A DNA stretch of 64,000 bases from Azolla pinnata (Eukaryota; Streptophyta; Polypodiopsida; Salviniales; Salviniaceae): the NCBI GenBank assembly GCA_037176905.1, contig JBBBWG010014334.1, forward strand, positions 1 through 64,000. Direction: 5' to 3'. A program made the translations under genes and the position numbers. The notes beneath the pieces are model-generated. The model did not search any database and was not told the origin of the DNA. It was given only the letters and a program-made list of their open reading frames with translations. Positions 1 to 11,780 of the stretch are shown here, in pieces. How positions within the stretch are numbered: position 1 is the first letter of the stretch; every line of letters begins with the position of its first letter.

Positions 1-477
1 AAACATATACGTATACATACAGACAAACGTACGGATAGACAGGGGGCCACTATGGTCGACATTTGGCTCGAGCAGAAAGAAACAAAAAGGCTCCAGATCA
101 TGGAGCTCCCGACCACTATAGGTCACCGCAGATCCCGATCCGTGCCTTCCCCCACCCAGCTCTTTGCGTGGGGTCATAGACAGATAGATGCCTTTACAGC
201 TTCTCCGGAAACCTGATCTGATCGTGAAACCAATACAGAGGCTCTACGTATCGACAACGGCTCGGCTTGGCCTAGTACAATATTAAGATAATCTCGACGC
301 CAACACCGTTTAAGCCCGAGCAATTTAAGAGAAACTCGAGCTTGAACCGTTTCAAACGGGTTCAGGCTTAAACTGTAGATTTTAGTCAAGAATACATTCG
401 TGTTCGAGTGTGAAAGTATTATTCGAGAATGAAAAAAAAAACAGCCATTTGTTTTATAGATAAAATATGTAAAGTAA

Positions 478-600
478 AAAATTTAAACTCAAATAAACTC
501 AAATTAATAAAGTAAAAAATAGACAATTAATAAAGTAAAAAAGTAAAAAATAGTCAATTAATAAAGTAAAAAATAGACAATTAATAAACTCAAATTAAAT
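478..600. repeat. AT-rich short tandem repeat
   Basis: The string AATAAAGTAAAAAATAGACA recurs about four times with small length changes (for example at about 509, 530 and 560). It is a local slippage-type array with no coding potential. Confidence 0.7.
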
Positions 601-790
601 AAGATTTAAATGATAAAAGAAATTAAAAACACTTTATTTTGCCATTATGCCAAGCTTTCATTACAAATAATAAGTAAAAAAAGTTAAAAGTAGTGTACGC
701 GTAATATTCATATTCATTTATCGTTCATATATTCGCGTTTGATATTTTTAACGAATGCAAATATTACAATCTATGACTTGAACCAGCTTA

Positions 791-887
791 GACCAGACTG
801 ATTCAGACTTAAACTATTTAGGAGTAACCAATTAAGGCTTAAACTTTTTAGGACAAACCGATTAAGACTTAAATTGTTTAGGCCAAA
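791..887. repeat. 30-bp tandem repeat, about three copies
   Basis: Three consecutive 30-bp units start at about 791, 821 and 851. Each reads roughly 'ACCRATTAAGRCTTAAA' followed by 'YTRTTTAGGR', and a partial fourth begins at 881. The units differ at several positions, so the array is not recent. Confidence 0.75.
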
Positions 888-2053
888 CTTTATACCAAGC
901 TCAATTTTTTCTTTTTTTTTTTACAAAAATAAAACACTTCATCGGCGTAACTCGATGAGCCAAACCGAAAGCTTGAGCCGAGTCAAGCCAAGCCGCCAAA
1001 GCCAAGTTAAACTCGGGTTAAATGGCTTGGTTTTGGTTCAAGCGAAGCTGTTGTCGATACCTACAGCAGAGCTTGTGGAATCAGATGGCGCTAGACCTCG
1101 CAAGCCATGGAACAAAGAAACCCATTTCACACTAGGCCGATCAAACCGAACCAAACCAACGTGTGCGAAATGCACCGCCGACACGACAACGACAGACAGA
1201 CAACAACACAGGCTCAAAGCAACACCATTGTCACTTCCCTGAATAGTAGAGGGCCAAGCAAAAGGAGGAAGAAAAGCTCTGTGTGTCTGTCTGTCTCTCT
1301 CTCTATCTGCTACGGAACTTTCAATGCTCTCGATCAAGCGTGCAGCGAGACATAAGTTCAAAGGCTCTCGATTCCGAAAGGGAGCTGAAAAAAGCCGACG
1401 TGACTGTGAGTCGAAAGCCTGAAGGAAGCTCTGCAAGCCTTAGCGAGCGAGTACGGTGACAGGTGGGAAAGAAGCAGGCCAGAAGAGGAGACATTCTGAT
1501 CAATGATCCATGGCCTCCTGCGACCATGCCTCACGACATCATTCATCGCGATCAAGTTTCAGAAGCCGCGGTTCCGATCACCCTATGGAAGCTCGAAGAA
1601 ATCGAATCGAGCCGAGCGTAGATCTGGCAGATCCGTCTGGGCGAGGGATCGATCGATCGATCGACGATAACTCGAGGAAACAGCCGATGGTTCCGGAATT
1701 CGGGCTGAAATCGTGGCTTTACAACTCTGGCCGCTTTTCCTTCGGATTCTGGTTTAGGTTTCGAGCAATCGCTTCCATCCTGCAAATTGGCCAGTTCTCA
1801 AATGTTTATCAAACTGAACTATTTCAGCGATGTAACAATCTAACCGCGGGGATGTCTTGACCACATTCGTATACTCTAAATAAAAGATCGAAACAATACA
1901 TAAAACTGAACTTCCATATGCTCCCTCCCAATGTTGATGGCTTTGATTTGGCCTTTGATAGCTCCGAATGTGTTCACATGTTTGTCTTGCGATGATTTCA
2001 AAGCCAAAAATCTCGGGTTTGGTTCATTAAAACTGGCTTTTAAAATTTTTTCA

Positions 2054-2496
2054 GGGGAAAATTACCAAAAAAAGCCTAACAAAATTACAAATTACAAATT
2101 AAAAGCCTGGTAGTTACAAATTAAAAGCCTGGTGTTAAAAACTAATGCTCAATTAATCGATTAACACCAGATCAATCAATTGTGAGCACATTTAACATCA
2201 AATTAAACAATTGATTAATGCTCAATTAATTCATTAACACCAAATTAACACATTAAGCAATTATTTAGATTCTAAAATTACTATTTTTATAAATCAAATA
2301 TAGTACGGGAATAGGTTAGGATCGATTAGCAGGATTGGATTAATAACAAAATCTATTGACATTAAATTAACGAAATTAATTGGGTGTTGAGTTTTAGTGG
2401 AAAATAAAAGGCAGGTATAAATTTATATTTCTTAGTTTTAGTAGACGTTAAAATGTAATTTATAATTTTGTTAGACGTTATTTTGGTAATTCTCCC
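2054..2496. mobile_element. MITE with about 42-bp terminal inverted repeats
   Basis: The left end begins GGGGAAAATTACC and continues with a CTAACAAAATTA block. The reverse complement of the right end begins GGGAGAATTACC and continues with the same CTAACAAAATTA block. The two ends match over about 42 bp with a few differences and a 1-nt indel. The flanks are TTTTTTCA (2046-2053) and TTTTTGCA (2497-2504), a plausible 8-bp target-site duplication with one mismatch. There is no coding capacity inside, so this is a non-autonomous DNA transposon. An 8-9 bp duplication fits hAT or Mutator-like MITEs, and I cannot choose between them. The interior is AT-rich, with several ATTAAC/GTTAAT palindromic runs and a short duplication near 2085-2130. 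Confidence 0.75.
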
Positions 2497-2504
2497 TTTT
2501 TGCA

Positions 2505-5040
2505 AACACATAGGATGGTTCTCTGCTCATAATCGATCAATAGAGAATCGATCCACTAACATCTGCACAACTGCACAAAGATGGAGATGGATTCCATAAA
2601 AGAATGGACTGCCCAAACTAATGCATACAGAACACATCCCCATTTAACAAAAGGGTAACTTGAAATCAGAATGGAAATCTGATGATATCACTTATCTACT
2701 ATGCATCTGTTTTGCAAAATCCACCCAAATGTCACATGACTTGGGTAATAAACTCAAATATGGGACTAGCAGGGACTTAACCAACAAACCATAGAAGCTA
2801 TTGAAGAAAAAAACCATGAAAACGATTGACAAATGACTGAGCCAAAGCAGAGTTACTCTGGTTATGTTGCTATCACTGCCCTAGTCAAGTCCAAATGCTG
2901 GAGGATTGCATCCACAACTCTAACCGCACAACACCTCTATCTTGTGCATGAAGACCAGAGAAGCTTCCATATGGACATCTTTGCAATCAACAAATAGCCT
3001 GAGACATTTGCAAGTCGATCGAAATGACCAATTAACACGGCGAGGCAAGCAAACACCATATTCCTCGTTTATTACACAACATATGATTATCTTTAAACCA
3101 AGATTCGCTGTCCCAGTTAAATTTCTTTCAAAGAACAATACAGAAGTGACATCTACATCCATCTGCATTTTGCAATGAATCCAACATTACCTGCGAATAG
3201 AAAGCATTGCTCTTTTTTAGTTCTATCACACAATCTGACCAAAACAACACACCAAATTTTATCAGCACAAAAATCAACCTGGTGAAAAGTGCTTTTTTTT
3301 TTACCATGGCAATATGAAGAAGCTTGACTGGAGTGTAACGGTAGTTTCTCTGAGACCAGAGATAAAAACAATGCACAGTTTGATATAGAGACCATGTTAT
3401 TGAACTACAAATCACAATCTTTGCAAGCAATGACGTGAAATAGTACTTCGACTGTAGATAGAGATAGGAGAAATCTTCTTTTTCGTCGTGACAATCAGCC
3501 AAACAGGTTCATCTTGACAGAAGACTAAAATTCTCAATCGACTCAATAAGATGCATTTTGAAATACTGCCATCAGCTTCACATGTACAATACACAAGAAA
3601 CGTGAAATAAGAGTTGAACACGTTTACAACTTTGGAAAAGGACTTCCACAGGAATCCCGATGTTTATGATTGATCAATTGAATATAGGAGAAAATGAAGC
3701 ACGTATTTAAAACAGGTTTATGTTCATAATCAAAAGAACATATTTCATCTTTACAATCAATCAATGGGAAACAATCAGGTGACAATATCAATATGGGGAG
3801 AAACTATATACTGAAACCAATTCCAATTAGCCATCCCCATAGTCAAGTTAAACAGATTCGCCAAGTCAAACATTGAGGATGCGGAAAAGCTACACAATGA
3901 TTGTATATTTACATCCAAGGCAACCAAAGCTGTCTAGTTATATAAAAAGATTTATAATATGAAAGGAGAACTGATGGATTAAGGACTCATGATCTAACGA
4001 CCCTTTATAGTCAAATTCAAAAGATTGAATCGAAGGAGTATGAAGATAGAAAGAGGAAAACCATTTGTCTGAGGGAAACATGTATTTCATCACTCTTAAC
4101 TAACGATGCAGTTTAAACTGATTAAGACAGCCCATTCTCAAATCAGAAAGATGCACTAATCCTCAACATCACCAAAACTGGTTGTTTAGAATCAATCAAG
4201 ATAGAATTTTCTATAAGATCAACAAAGAAAGGGTCAAAATCGACAACAAACTAACGTGAATCCATCGAGCATTCTAAATTGATATCATTCATTACAGCGA
4301 AATCTCCTTTATGACCAGAGTGAAGCAAAACATGCAAGAAAAGAATAAGATGGAACAAACCTTTTCAAGCAACTTAAGAAAACATGCAAAACAAGAAATC
4401 GAAAAACAAGAGGAGATGTTGAGTTTGTCATAGCCTTTACTGCCAAAGAGGAACTAACCTTCACCAGTCACTCAACCAAGCACAGTCATCTTTCTAGAAA
4501 TATGACTTGACCTTACAGAGAATAATCTATCAATTGCGTACGAAGATTGATACATATAACCAAGAGCTTTGCTACGTCTATGAGAAAATCACGATCTTCA
4601 AAACGAAATAATTGTGAATTTCGTAAGAAATTAATGGCCTTTAAAAGCATTACATTGTCTTCACAGGAAATACAAGATCTTTACTGGCAAAGCGTGATCT
4701 TAACAGGTCAATTAAGAAATCAGTCGTCTTTTACGATTCATGGTCTTTACAGGAAATTCGTGATTTTTATAATCGATTCATGGCCATCGAAGGAAAAACT
4801 GGACTTTATAAGCGATTCATGACTTTTGTAAGTGATGCACGATGTCTACAAATGATTCGGGGTCTTAAAAATCATAAGAAATTCGCGTTTCTCCTTACAA
4901 GCAATACGTCTTCTTCGCATGCTAATCGACTGAACCAGTAGAATACCCAAGGCCGAGAAAAGGACATACCGGGAAAAGGAATGAGATTTCCCATCGTCTT
5001 CTTCTTCTTCTTCTGCTCCTTTGGTCGTGCTTCTCCTTCC
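2505..5040. other. Non-coding AT-rich stretch, no gene seen
   Basis: Only short overlapping open frames on both strands. Between about 4550 and 4920 there are degenerate 20-30 bp reiterations of the type 'CATGGTCTTTACAGGAAATTCGTGAT'-like text, broken at many places. If the open frame at 5044-5316 is a first exon, its later exons would have to lie here, but I could not identify any. Confidence 0.4.
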
Positions 5041-5043
5041 TTT

Positions 5044-5316
5044 TCACTGCCGTCTCTGCGGCCCTTGAAGGTTGAAGACGGACTGGATTCCGAAGATGAG
5101 GGCTTCGGCGAGGTGGTCGGCGAGGTTGACCGGGACGACGCCGAGCGGGAGGAGGTCGCGGACCATGCGCTCGACGCGCTCGGGTTCGACGATGACGACG
5201 GAGGAAGCGGAGGAGGGGGAAGAAGGGAGGGAAGGTAGGGCGAAGGCGTTCATGGCGGGGAAGGAGGAGCCATCGTTGAGATGCGCGGGGACGAGAGAAG
5301 GCCAGGAAGGAGCCAT
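5044..5316 (-). CDS. Unrecognised open frame, possible first exon
   Basis: An ATG at 5316 (minus strand) opens a frame of 90 residues beginning MAPSWPSLVPAHLNDG and containing the hydrophobic/acidic stretch PERVERMVRDLLPLGVVPV followed by NLADHLAEALIFGIQSVFNLQG. The composition looks protein-like and GC is raised compared with the flanking DNA. It is preceded on its strand by a long AAG/CTT microsatellite that could be 5'-UTR. A GTGAAA near 5046 could be a splice donor just before the stop. I do not recognise the family and found no continuing exon, so the end given is simply the stop codon. It may also be a chance frame. Confidence 0.28.
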   Translation of the reverse strand: MAPSWPSLVPAHLNDGSSFPAMNAFALPSLPSSPSSASSVVIVEPERVERMVRDLLPLGVVPVNLADHLAEALIFGIQSVFNLQGPQRRQ

Positions 5317-5397
5317 GCGATCGGTCGGGCGCTGCTTCGCGTTCCTGTCTCGGAGGCCTTCCGCGTCGAGCTCTCGCAGTTCCTTCTGCGTCGCAGG

Positions 5398-5541
5398 AAG
5401 AAGAAGAAGAAGAAGAAGAAGACGAAGAAGAAGAAGAAGAAGAAAGAAGAAGAAAGAAAGAAGAAGAAGAAGAAGAAGAAAGAAGAAGAAAGAAAGAAGA
5501 AGAAGAAGAAGAAGACGAAGAAGAAGAAGAAGAAGAAGAAC
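5398..5541. repeat. (AAG)n microsatellite
   Basis: About 144 bp of almost pure AAG/GAAGAAA text with a few ACG interruptions. Every frame through it is a homopolymer-like chain (K, R, E or L, F, S). Confidence 0.95.
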
Positions 5542-5572
5542 CATATTTCTGTCTATTTACAAAACTAGGCTT

Positions 5573-6190
5573 CTTGGGATTGATTAAGAGGGGTGATTAA
5601 GAGGCTCATTAGTGGGTGATTATGGGGGGTCATTAGCGTGTCATGAAGCTGGGGGGAGGGGGGGGCTCTGCGTGATTAGGGAAGTAGGTGCGAGCTTTTA
5701 ATAAGAAGGCAAGTAGTTAAGTAAGGGGCGTGTTTTAATCGAGTGTTGCGCATGCGATTCTGTCATTGTCCTCTTCTTGGCTTGATTAGGGGGGGTGATT
5801 AAGAAGCTTAGTAATGGGTGATTAGGGGGGGGGATCATTAGTGTGTCATGAACGGGGAGGGGGCGAGTGATTAGGAAGTAGCTGCATCTTAACTGCGACA
5901 TTTTATTAGGAGGCAGGTAATTAAGGGTTTATTTAGGGCTCAAGGTTCATGCCTTGACTGCAAACTTTATGAGGCAAGCCATTAAGAAGATAATTAATGG
6001 GTAATCGCAGAGATGGTCTGCGCGTAACAGATGTGTTTAATCGATTGTTACGCATGCAATTCTATCATCATCTTCTTCTTGGCTGGATTAGGGGGTGATT
6101 AAGGTGCTCTTTAGTGGATGATTACGGCGGTGATTAAGGTGATTAAGGAGGCAAATAATTATCAAGGGTTCATTTAGAGTTTAGGGTTCG
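5573..6190. repeat. Degenerate tandem repeat, about 200-bp unit, about three copies
   Basis: Units start near 5580, 5784 and 6086. Each begins with a GATTA(R)GGGGGTGATTAAG block, then a TTAGTGGGTGATTA block; the first two also share a CATTAGYGTGTCATGAA block. Copies also share GCATGCRATTCT and CTTCTTGGCT. G-run lengths vary between copies, suggesting slippage. No coding potential. Confidence 0.75.
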
Positions 6191-6239
6191 CGCTGTCGAG
6201 TGATTACTCACGCACGAATTACAAACTAAAGTGAAGGAA

Positions 6240-7085
6240 AGTTTCCGAAATAGTTCATAGACTATTACAAAAGATTAAGGCCTTGAGGAGCTTCGAAATT
6301 CATTTTTACGCTTTGAGGTGGAAGATGGCGTTGTAGAAGTGGTATAGGGATGAGCAGCGCAAATGACACAAGTAGAAAATATAAAAAAGATAATACTTGT
6401 ATTAGAAAGAGGGCTTATATATCCAAACTAGTTTCGCTCAACGTAGTGAGCTCTTCAGGGTCAATTTGATAAGTAAAGACTATTTTATTCAAAAACAGAA
6501 GAGAAACAAATCGGAAGAAGGGACAACCAAATATCTCACATATGTAGGCTCACTCAAGCTGCTGCATTATACGAGTCGAAACAGATCCATATTATATGGG
6601 CATTTTCATGGAAAATGTCCACAGAAGGCTCGCAGAAGTTTGGATACTTGGTCGTACTAGTACGCGTGATGCACAACTTTCTTATTTTACTATGCGTAAA
6701 CAGCTTCGTACTAGTACGTAAATGCAAATTCGTATTAGTACGTAAACAACGTTCGTTCTGCGGTTTCGTTTGTCTGCAATCGGATACCCCCACATGCATA
6801 AGATTGGTCGAGACATAGTGGAACATAAGCAGAGCTAGTATGATTTCTTTTTACGTCTTCTGAGTATTCTAAAACGCATTTTATTTATAAAATATGCACT
6901 TTTTCTAACAACATAGCTAAATTTCGCAAAATTTGTCAGAGATTTTGTAAGAACTTGGTTATTGACCAGCCTACAAAATTACAATTGACCCTATAATATA
7001 AACAGTACAGTATAGAGGTCAATGAATGGTTATGCTTGTAACACGAGATTTCCTGTTTTGGTCAGATCATCAAAGGTCATCGCAA
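6240..7085. other. Intergenic stretch with CGTACTAGTACG palindromes
   Basis: No gene recognised. The perfect 12-bp palindrome CGTACTAGTACG occurs at 6653-6664 and 6707-6718, and a one-base variant at 6731-6742. The last two form a 24-bp tandem unit. The sequence is otherwise ordinary AT-rich DNA. Confidence 0.45.
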
Positions 7086-7094
7086 AGGCATTGA

Positions 7095-7385
7095 GCAGAC
7101 TGCAAATGCTACAATTTATCGGTCGAGGGTTTACATGCAATAAGACCAATGGAACTCTATTATAGATTCACAATGGCAAATGGAAACGATTCAAAGATTG
7201 GAGCTGGTTAGTAGAGTAGTATGACGAGTTGGAACATCTGGAAGCGAAGATGCATGTTTTGTGCCTCTTGTTGATTGATGATTCACATGCAATTTACCGG
7301 TTGAGGGTCTGTATGATGCAACAACACCAACACTATATAGATTCACAATAGCAAAATAACAACAATTCAAAGATTGAAGGATCTC
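7095..7385. repeat. Diverged tandem duplication, about 185-bp spacing
   Basis: About 7100-7200 and 7284-7385 share, in the same order, CAATTTA-CGGT-GAGGGT, ATGCAA-AAGACCAA or its variant, ATAGATTCACAAT and AACAATTCAAAGATTG-like blocks. The identity is obvious but interrupted by many changes. Confidence 0.6.
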
Positions 7386-7559
7386 TTCCTAATTGGACTA
7401 AATTAGGGATCGAGATTACAATATATTATAATACTTCACGATGTTTCCAAGAAGAGAAGCTTGCGCTTGCAATTTCAAACTCATGTTCACCGCAAAACAT
7501 GCGTCACAATGTTAATTATGAGAAGTTTTGAAGAAGAATAGATTCGAGATTCTGTGAAC

Positions 7560-7660
7560 CCTAAATATTACATTCTTGGTCAACAAGATTCGAACTCATG
7601 ACCTCTAGAGACCAGTACATTAACACCTTATTTAAGCAAAACTAGTTAAGAGATGGAATT
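7560..7660 (-). mobile_element. Possible tRNA-derived SINE fragment
   Basis: On the minus strand the text GAGGTCATGAGTTCGAATC contains a RNA polymerase III B-box-like GTTCGAATC. About 35-40 nt upstream is a weak A-box-like TTGCTTAAATAAGG. This arrangement is usual for plant tRNA-derived SINEs. It does not fold as a full tRNA in my reading, and no poly-A tail or target-site duplication was confirmed. Confidence 0.3.
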
Positions 7661-7699
7661 TAGGGTTTTTACAGTTTGGGAAGTACTCTTGGTTTTATA

Positions 7700-8950
7700 C
7701 AAGCACACCGTCATTAAACCATCGCGAACAGCTTAAAATAATCGCTTATTGCTCATTTACCTTGAACCTGATAACGATCAATCTCGTTATGCGCGAGTTA
7801 ATAGCTATAATAATCGTCATAAAACTCATCGGCTTGAAATCGCTGAAGCTAATACACCATATATAAAAATGAGCATGTCGTGATCATATCAAGAACACGA
7901 GCTTGCCATTACTCTCATTAGCATCAACTAATTATTAACCCTTTGTCTTGGCGATAAGCACACAAACATGCGCACGTTCAATATTGACGTTGAGACCACT
8001 GATCGATACGATCACCCATCAATGGTTGAATCGAATGAATGACGTCGATCATCGCAATCAAATGTCTATATACACGAATGTCATATAATTCAAGAAAGCA
8101 TCATCTCGTGATATAACAAGTAGGGTTGAGAATAAATTAATCACACGGTCTTTCAGCTAATTAATGTGGTGTATTTGTACGTGGGTGCACCCTTTGAGTG
8201 TGAGGGCTAATGTACGATTACGTATAATTACAAGTATTTTTAAGGGGAGATCAAAGCGATTATGTCCCAATTAGGATCAATTAGAAAAAATCTAGGAACC
8301 AATATTTAGGTCCCACGTAATGATCGCACGATCGGATTACATATATCAGAACTCGATAGAGAACTGGGGACGCCGACTTGACAACTAACTTACTTCATTA
8401 TTGAAGTTGACTTGACAATATCGCCAAACATTTTCCTCGTCTTGTTCTAGAATGCACGACTCTACTAAGATTATGTAATGAAAAGATTATAAGGAACAAG
8501 CTGGTAATAGCGAAATCGGAATCAAAGAAGAAGCTGTCATATCAAATCTGAGATCAACGATATTTTTGACGGATCCACGGCCTATATTGTGAAATACATA
8601 TGGAGAATGGTCATACATATAATATCCATGATTTATGCTTAAGCTAATGGGGGGAAGCATATGATTAACCCAAGATTAGGTGGAATCGCTCCTAATTAGA
8701 TGGGCAGCTTCTCCCTCTTCTACTTGTTCCAATTCTTTATTACACATTGGAAATATATAGACTCGTCGACTAATTATTAATCCTGAGAAGGAAGAGTGGG
8801 AGTGAAGTGGATTGATGTAGTTCACGTTGTGTCATAGTAATGCTGAGATTGTTGAATTGTTAACGTCTGACGAAGCAACCGAAATTAGTGTAAAGTTTGT
8901 CGGCTCGTTCGGATTGTGTAAGTGAGTGAGGAGTGGAGCCGGAGCTGCGG
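7700..8950. other. No gene seen
   Basis: AT-rich sequence without recognisable coding exons, RNA genes or clear repeats. Confidence 0.4.
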
Positions 8951-8984
8951 GCAAGGTGTGGTACCATCATGGTGATCATTAGGG

Positions 8985-10060
8985 TAATCAGTTGGGCTTA
9001 TTTTTATTTAATTAGGAGGATTATAAGATGATAATCATGGTAATTAGCGTTTGAATATATTTTTATGTAAGGAATCTGATCCACAAGGTGATCATAATCG
9101 GATAATCATGGTCATTGGGGTTAGAGATTAATATTTTGTCATATTATAAGCAACTCGACAAGACGATGATTCGCGGTCATTTGGGTTAGGGATTATTTTA
9201 TCACGTAAACAACTCAACAAGACGATGATTCGTGATCGTTAGGGTTCGGGTTTAATGCTTTATGTGCCTGTAGTTAGCTAGAAGTCCACAAGATGTCGAT
9301 GATCATAAGATAATAAAATATAGTTGTTAGGGTTAAGGATTATTTAATTATGTAAGCAATCACTCAACAAGATGATGATAAGATACGATTCACGATCATT
9401 AGGAATTGAGTTCAATAATATTTCATGTAATTACCCACGACTCAACAAGATGATGATGAATCATAAGGTTATAATCATGGACATTAGGCTTAGGGTTTAA
9501 TAATTTATGTAAGCAAACATTCAGTACTCCACAAGATGATGAATGATGATGATGATGATATGGTCATGGTCATTAGGGTTAGGGTTTAATTATATAATTT
9601 AAGCTGGGAGGTGGATTAAGTACTCGAGTGCAAGATGACGATGACAAGGAAAATATAATCACGGCCATAATTAGGGTTAGGGTTTCGTATTTGATGCTGT
9701 AATTAGGAGCTCAGCCACATGAAGATGAAGAGGATGACAATATGATCACGATCATAATTAGGGCAATTAGGCTGCAATTATATTGCAGGCCGAATTATAC
9801 AAGTCGATGTAATTAGGAATTGCTCCACGATCCATCAATCGGCAACGACGAAGGTATCGATGATCATGCACAACCATAATCATTAATTAGGGTTAGGGTT
9901 AGTGCAATTATAAACATAAACAGCTGTCGATGACGAGTGCAGATGAGATTGATTAATGCTCTAATCGCGATGGCGCGGGGCGATTAGGGTTAGGCATTAG
10001 TAAGATTTGCTAATACGCGATGATCAGATTAATTAAGCAAATGATCCACAAGAAGGGCGA
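8985..10060. repeat. Loose minisatellite with TAGGGTTAGGGTTTA cores
   Basis: Repeating blocks of roughly 70-110 bp. Each has a (C)TCAACAAGATGATGAT-like part, a CATGGTCATTAGGGTTAGGGTTTAAT-like part and a TATGTAAGCAA-like part, for example near 9120, 9180, 9240, 9330, 9400, 9480, 9560 and 9650. The units are irregular in length and sequence, but each ends with the same telomere-like TTAGGG core. It grades into the tighter array that follows. Confidence 0.75.
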
Positions 10061-10082
10061 TCTGCATGTTGATCATCGGGCA

Positions 10083-10852
10083 GGTCCTCCTCATGATTAG
10101 GGTTAGGGTTTAGTATAATATTCATGAGGCAGGTCCACCGGGCCTTTCCTCCCCATTAGGGTTAGGGTTTATCTGCAGCAAGCGGGTTCTCCTCATTTGG
10201 GTAAGTTAGGGTTTATCAGGCCGGCCCTGATCCTCATTAGGGTTAGGGTTTAGTACATACATGAGCCCTCAGGCAGGTCCCCCTCATTAGGGTTAGGGTT
10301 TAGTATATTCTCAGGCCGGTCCTCCTCATTAGGGTAACTTAGGGTTTAGCAGGCTGATCCTGATCCTGATTAGGGTTAGGGTTTAGTATTACTGATGAGG
10401 CGGGTCCTCATCATTAGGGTTAGGGTTTAGTTTATTGATGAGGCGGGTCCTCCTCATTAGGGTTAGGGTTTTAGTTTATTGAAGAGGTGGGTGGTCCTCC
10501 TCATTAGGGTTAGGGTTAGGGTTTAGTTTATTGATGAGGCGGGTCCTCCTCATTAGGGTTAGGGTTAGGGTTAGGGTTTAGTTTATTGATGAGGCGGGTC
10601 CTCCTCATTAGGGTTAGGGTTAGGGTTGGGGTTTAGTTTATTGATGAGGCGGGTCCTCCTCATTAGGGTTAGGGTTAGGGTTTTAGTTTATTGAAGAGGT
10701 GGGTCCTCCTCATTAGGGTTAGGGTTTAGTATAATCACGAGGCGGATCCTCCGCATTAGGATTAGGGTTAGGGTTCATCAGGCGGGTCCTCCGCATTAGG
10801 GTTAGGGTTTAATCAGGCGGGTCGTTGCTGATTAGGGTTTAGGGTTTTAGTA
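10083..10852. repeat. Telomere-like minisatellite, about 17 units of 40-60 bp
   Basis: Each unit combines a GC-rich part, GAGGCGGGTCCTCCTC, with ATTAGGGTTAGGGTTTAG, and most of the central units also carry TTTATTGAT. Cores occur near 10,095, 10,154, 10,232, 10,284, 10,368, 10,411, 10,456, 10,500, 10,551, 10,607, 10,663, 10,713, 10,756 and 10,798, with variants near 10,190, 10,326 and 10,832. In the central copies (10,500-10,690) the hexamer TTAGGG itself is expanded to two to four copies. The hexamer is TTAGGG, not the usual plant heptamer TTTAGGG. Confidence 0.9.
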
Positions 10853-11079
10853 TATTTTGATGCTGCTGCAGGTGCAGACGTAGCTGCCATGGATCCTTAA
10901 TTTGCTGCAGCACAGGTCAACGCCATCGCTACGATCGATTAATTAAGTCAACACGCGGCACAACGATGATGACGACGACGATGATGATGACGATGATGAT
11001 TGATCGATCGCAGGGAATGAGCTGTGATCGGCGTGTATGGCTAACTGCTACGTCTCTGCATTGACGCGGCCGGATCATA

Positions 11080-11780
11080 CAGATCATCATCATGCCGATC
11101 CTCGTCGATCGATCGATCGATCGATCGATCCGATCAGAGGCACTAGGGATCGATCGATCTGCAGCATATAGCGCGTCAATGGCCGGATCATGATCATGAT
11201 CATGATGATCTGCAGGCCAATTGCTGCAGGGCTACGAATGATTCGATGTGGGATCAGCAGCAGCAGATGATTCCTTTGATTGAATCGATCACACACACCG
11301 GATGTGCAGGATGATCAGAGATTCATAATGCATCTTTCGAATCGATGACCGATGATCGACGATTGATGATGATCGATGGCCCCGAATCGGATTGATGATT
11401 TGATGAATTGATTGATGATCACGCGCCCAAGCCCCCCCAAATTTGGGCTCGCCCCCAAATTAGGAATCGATCCATGTGCTGCTGAATCGCCGATCGATGC
11501 GTCGTATTCATGGATCATTCATTCATTCATCGATCATTTCGTCCATTGATTCAATTCACGCTGCAGCACATGTGTGATCGGGCCCGATTTGGTTGATCCA
11601 TCGATCGAGCGAATCGATCGATTCTCTGTGTCATGATGCGAAATTTCTGCAACGGCGCAGGAATCATCGATCGATTGTTAGAATCAATACGAAAAACCGT
11701 TGTGGATCCGATCGATGCTGCAACAGCAATATTCAACGCCGATGAATCACTAGAATTCCACGTCGCCAAATCGATCATTC
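11080..11780. repeat. GATC-rich simple-sequence region
   Basis: Contains a perfect (GATC)n run at about 11,107-11,130 and many further GATCGAT, TGATCATGATCATGATC and ATGATGAT runs through about 11,780. No gene was recognised in it. Short open frames here are made of R/D/S/I runs and are rejected. The following 800 bases stay rich in TGATCA and AATTA words. Confidence 0.7.

Larger units (their letters stand above)
1..2045. other. Gene-poor AT-rich left edge
   Basis: No coding sequence could be supported. Short open frames occur around 874-1860 on both strands, but they overlap one another, match no family I know and lack a convincing exon structure. The stretch contains an AT-rich tandem repeat at 478-600 and a 30-bp repeat at 791-887, listed separately. 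Confidence 0.5.

Noticed and set aside
1510-1860. 116-residue plus-strand frame and 77-residue antisense frame
   Set aside because: Both strands are equally open, there is no family resemblance, and the local GATC-type simple repeats keep stops away.
5072-5587. 171-residue Arg/Lys-rich plus-strand frame
   Set aside because: It is the (AAG)n repeat read in one of its open frames.
7560-7660. A true tRNA gene suggested by GTTCGAATC
   Set aside because: The acceptor and anticodon arms do not pair. At most it is a SINE-type remnant.
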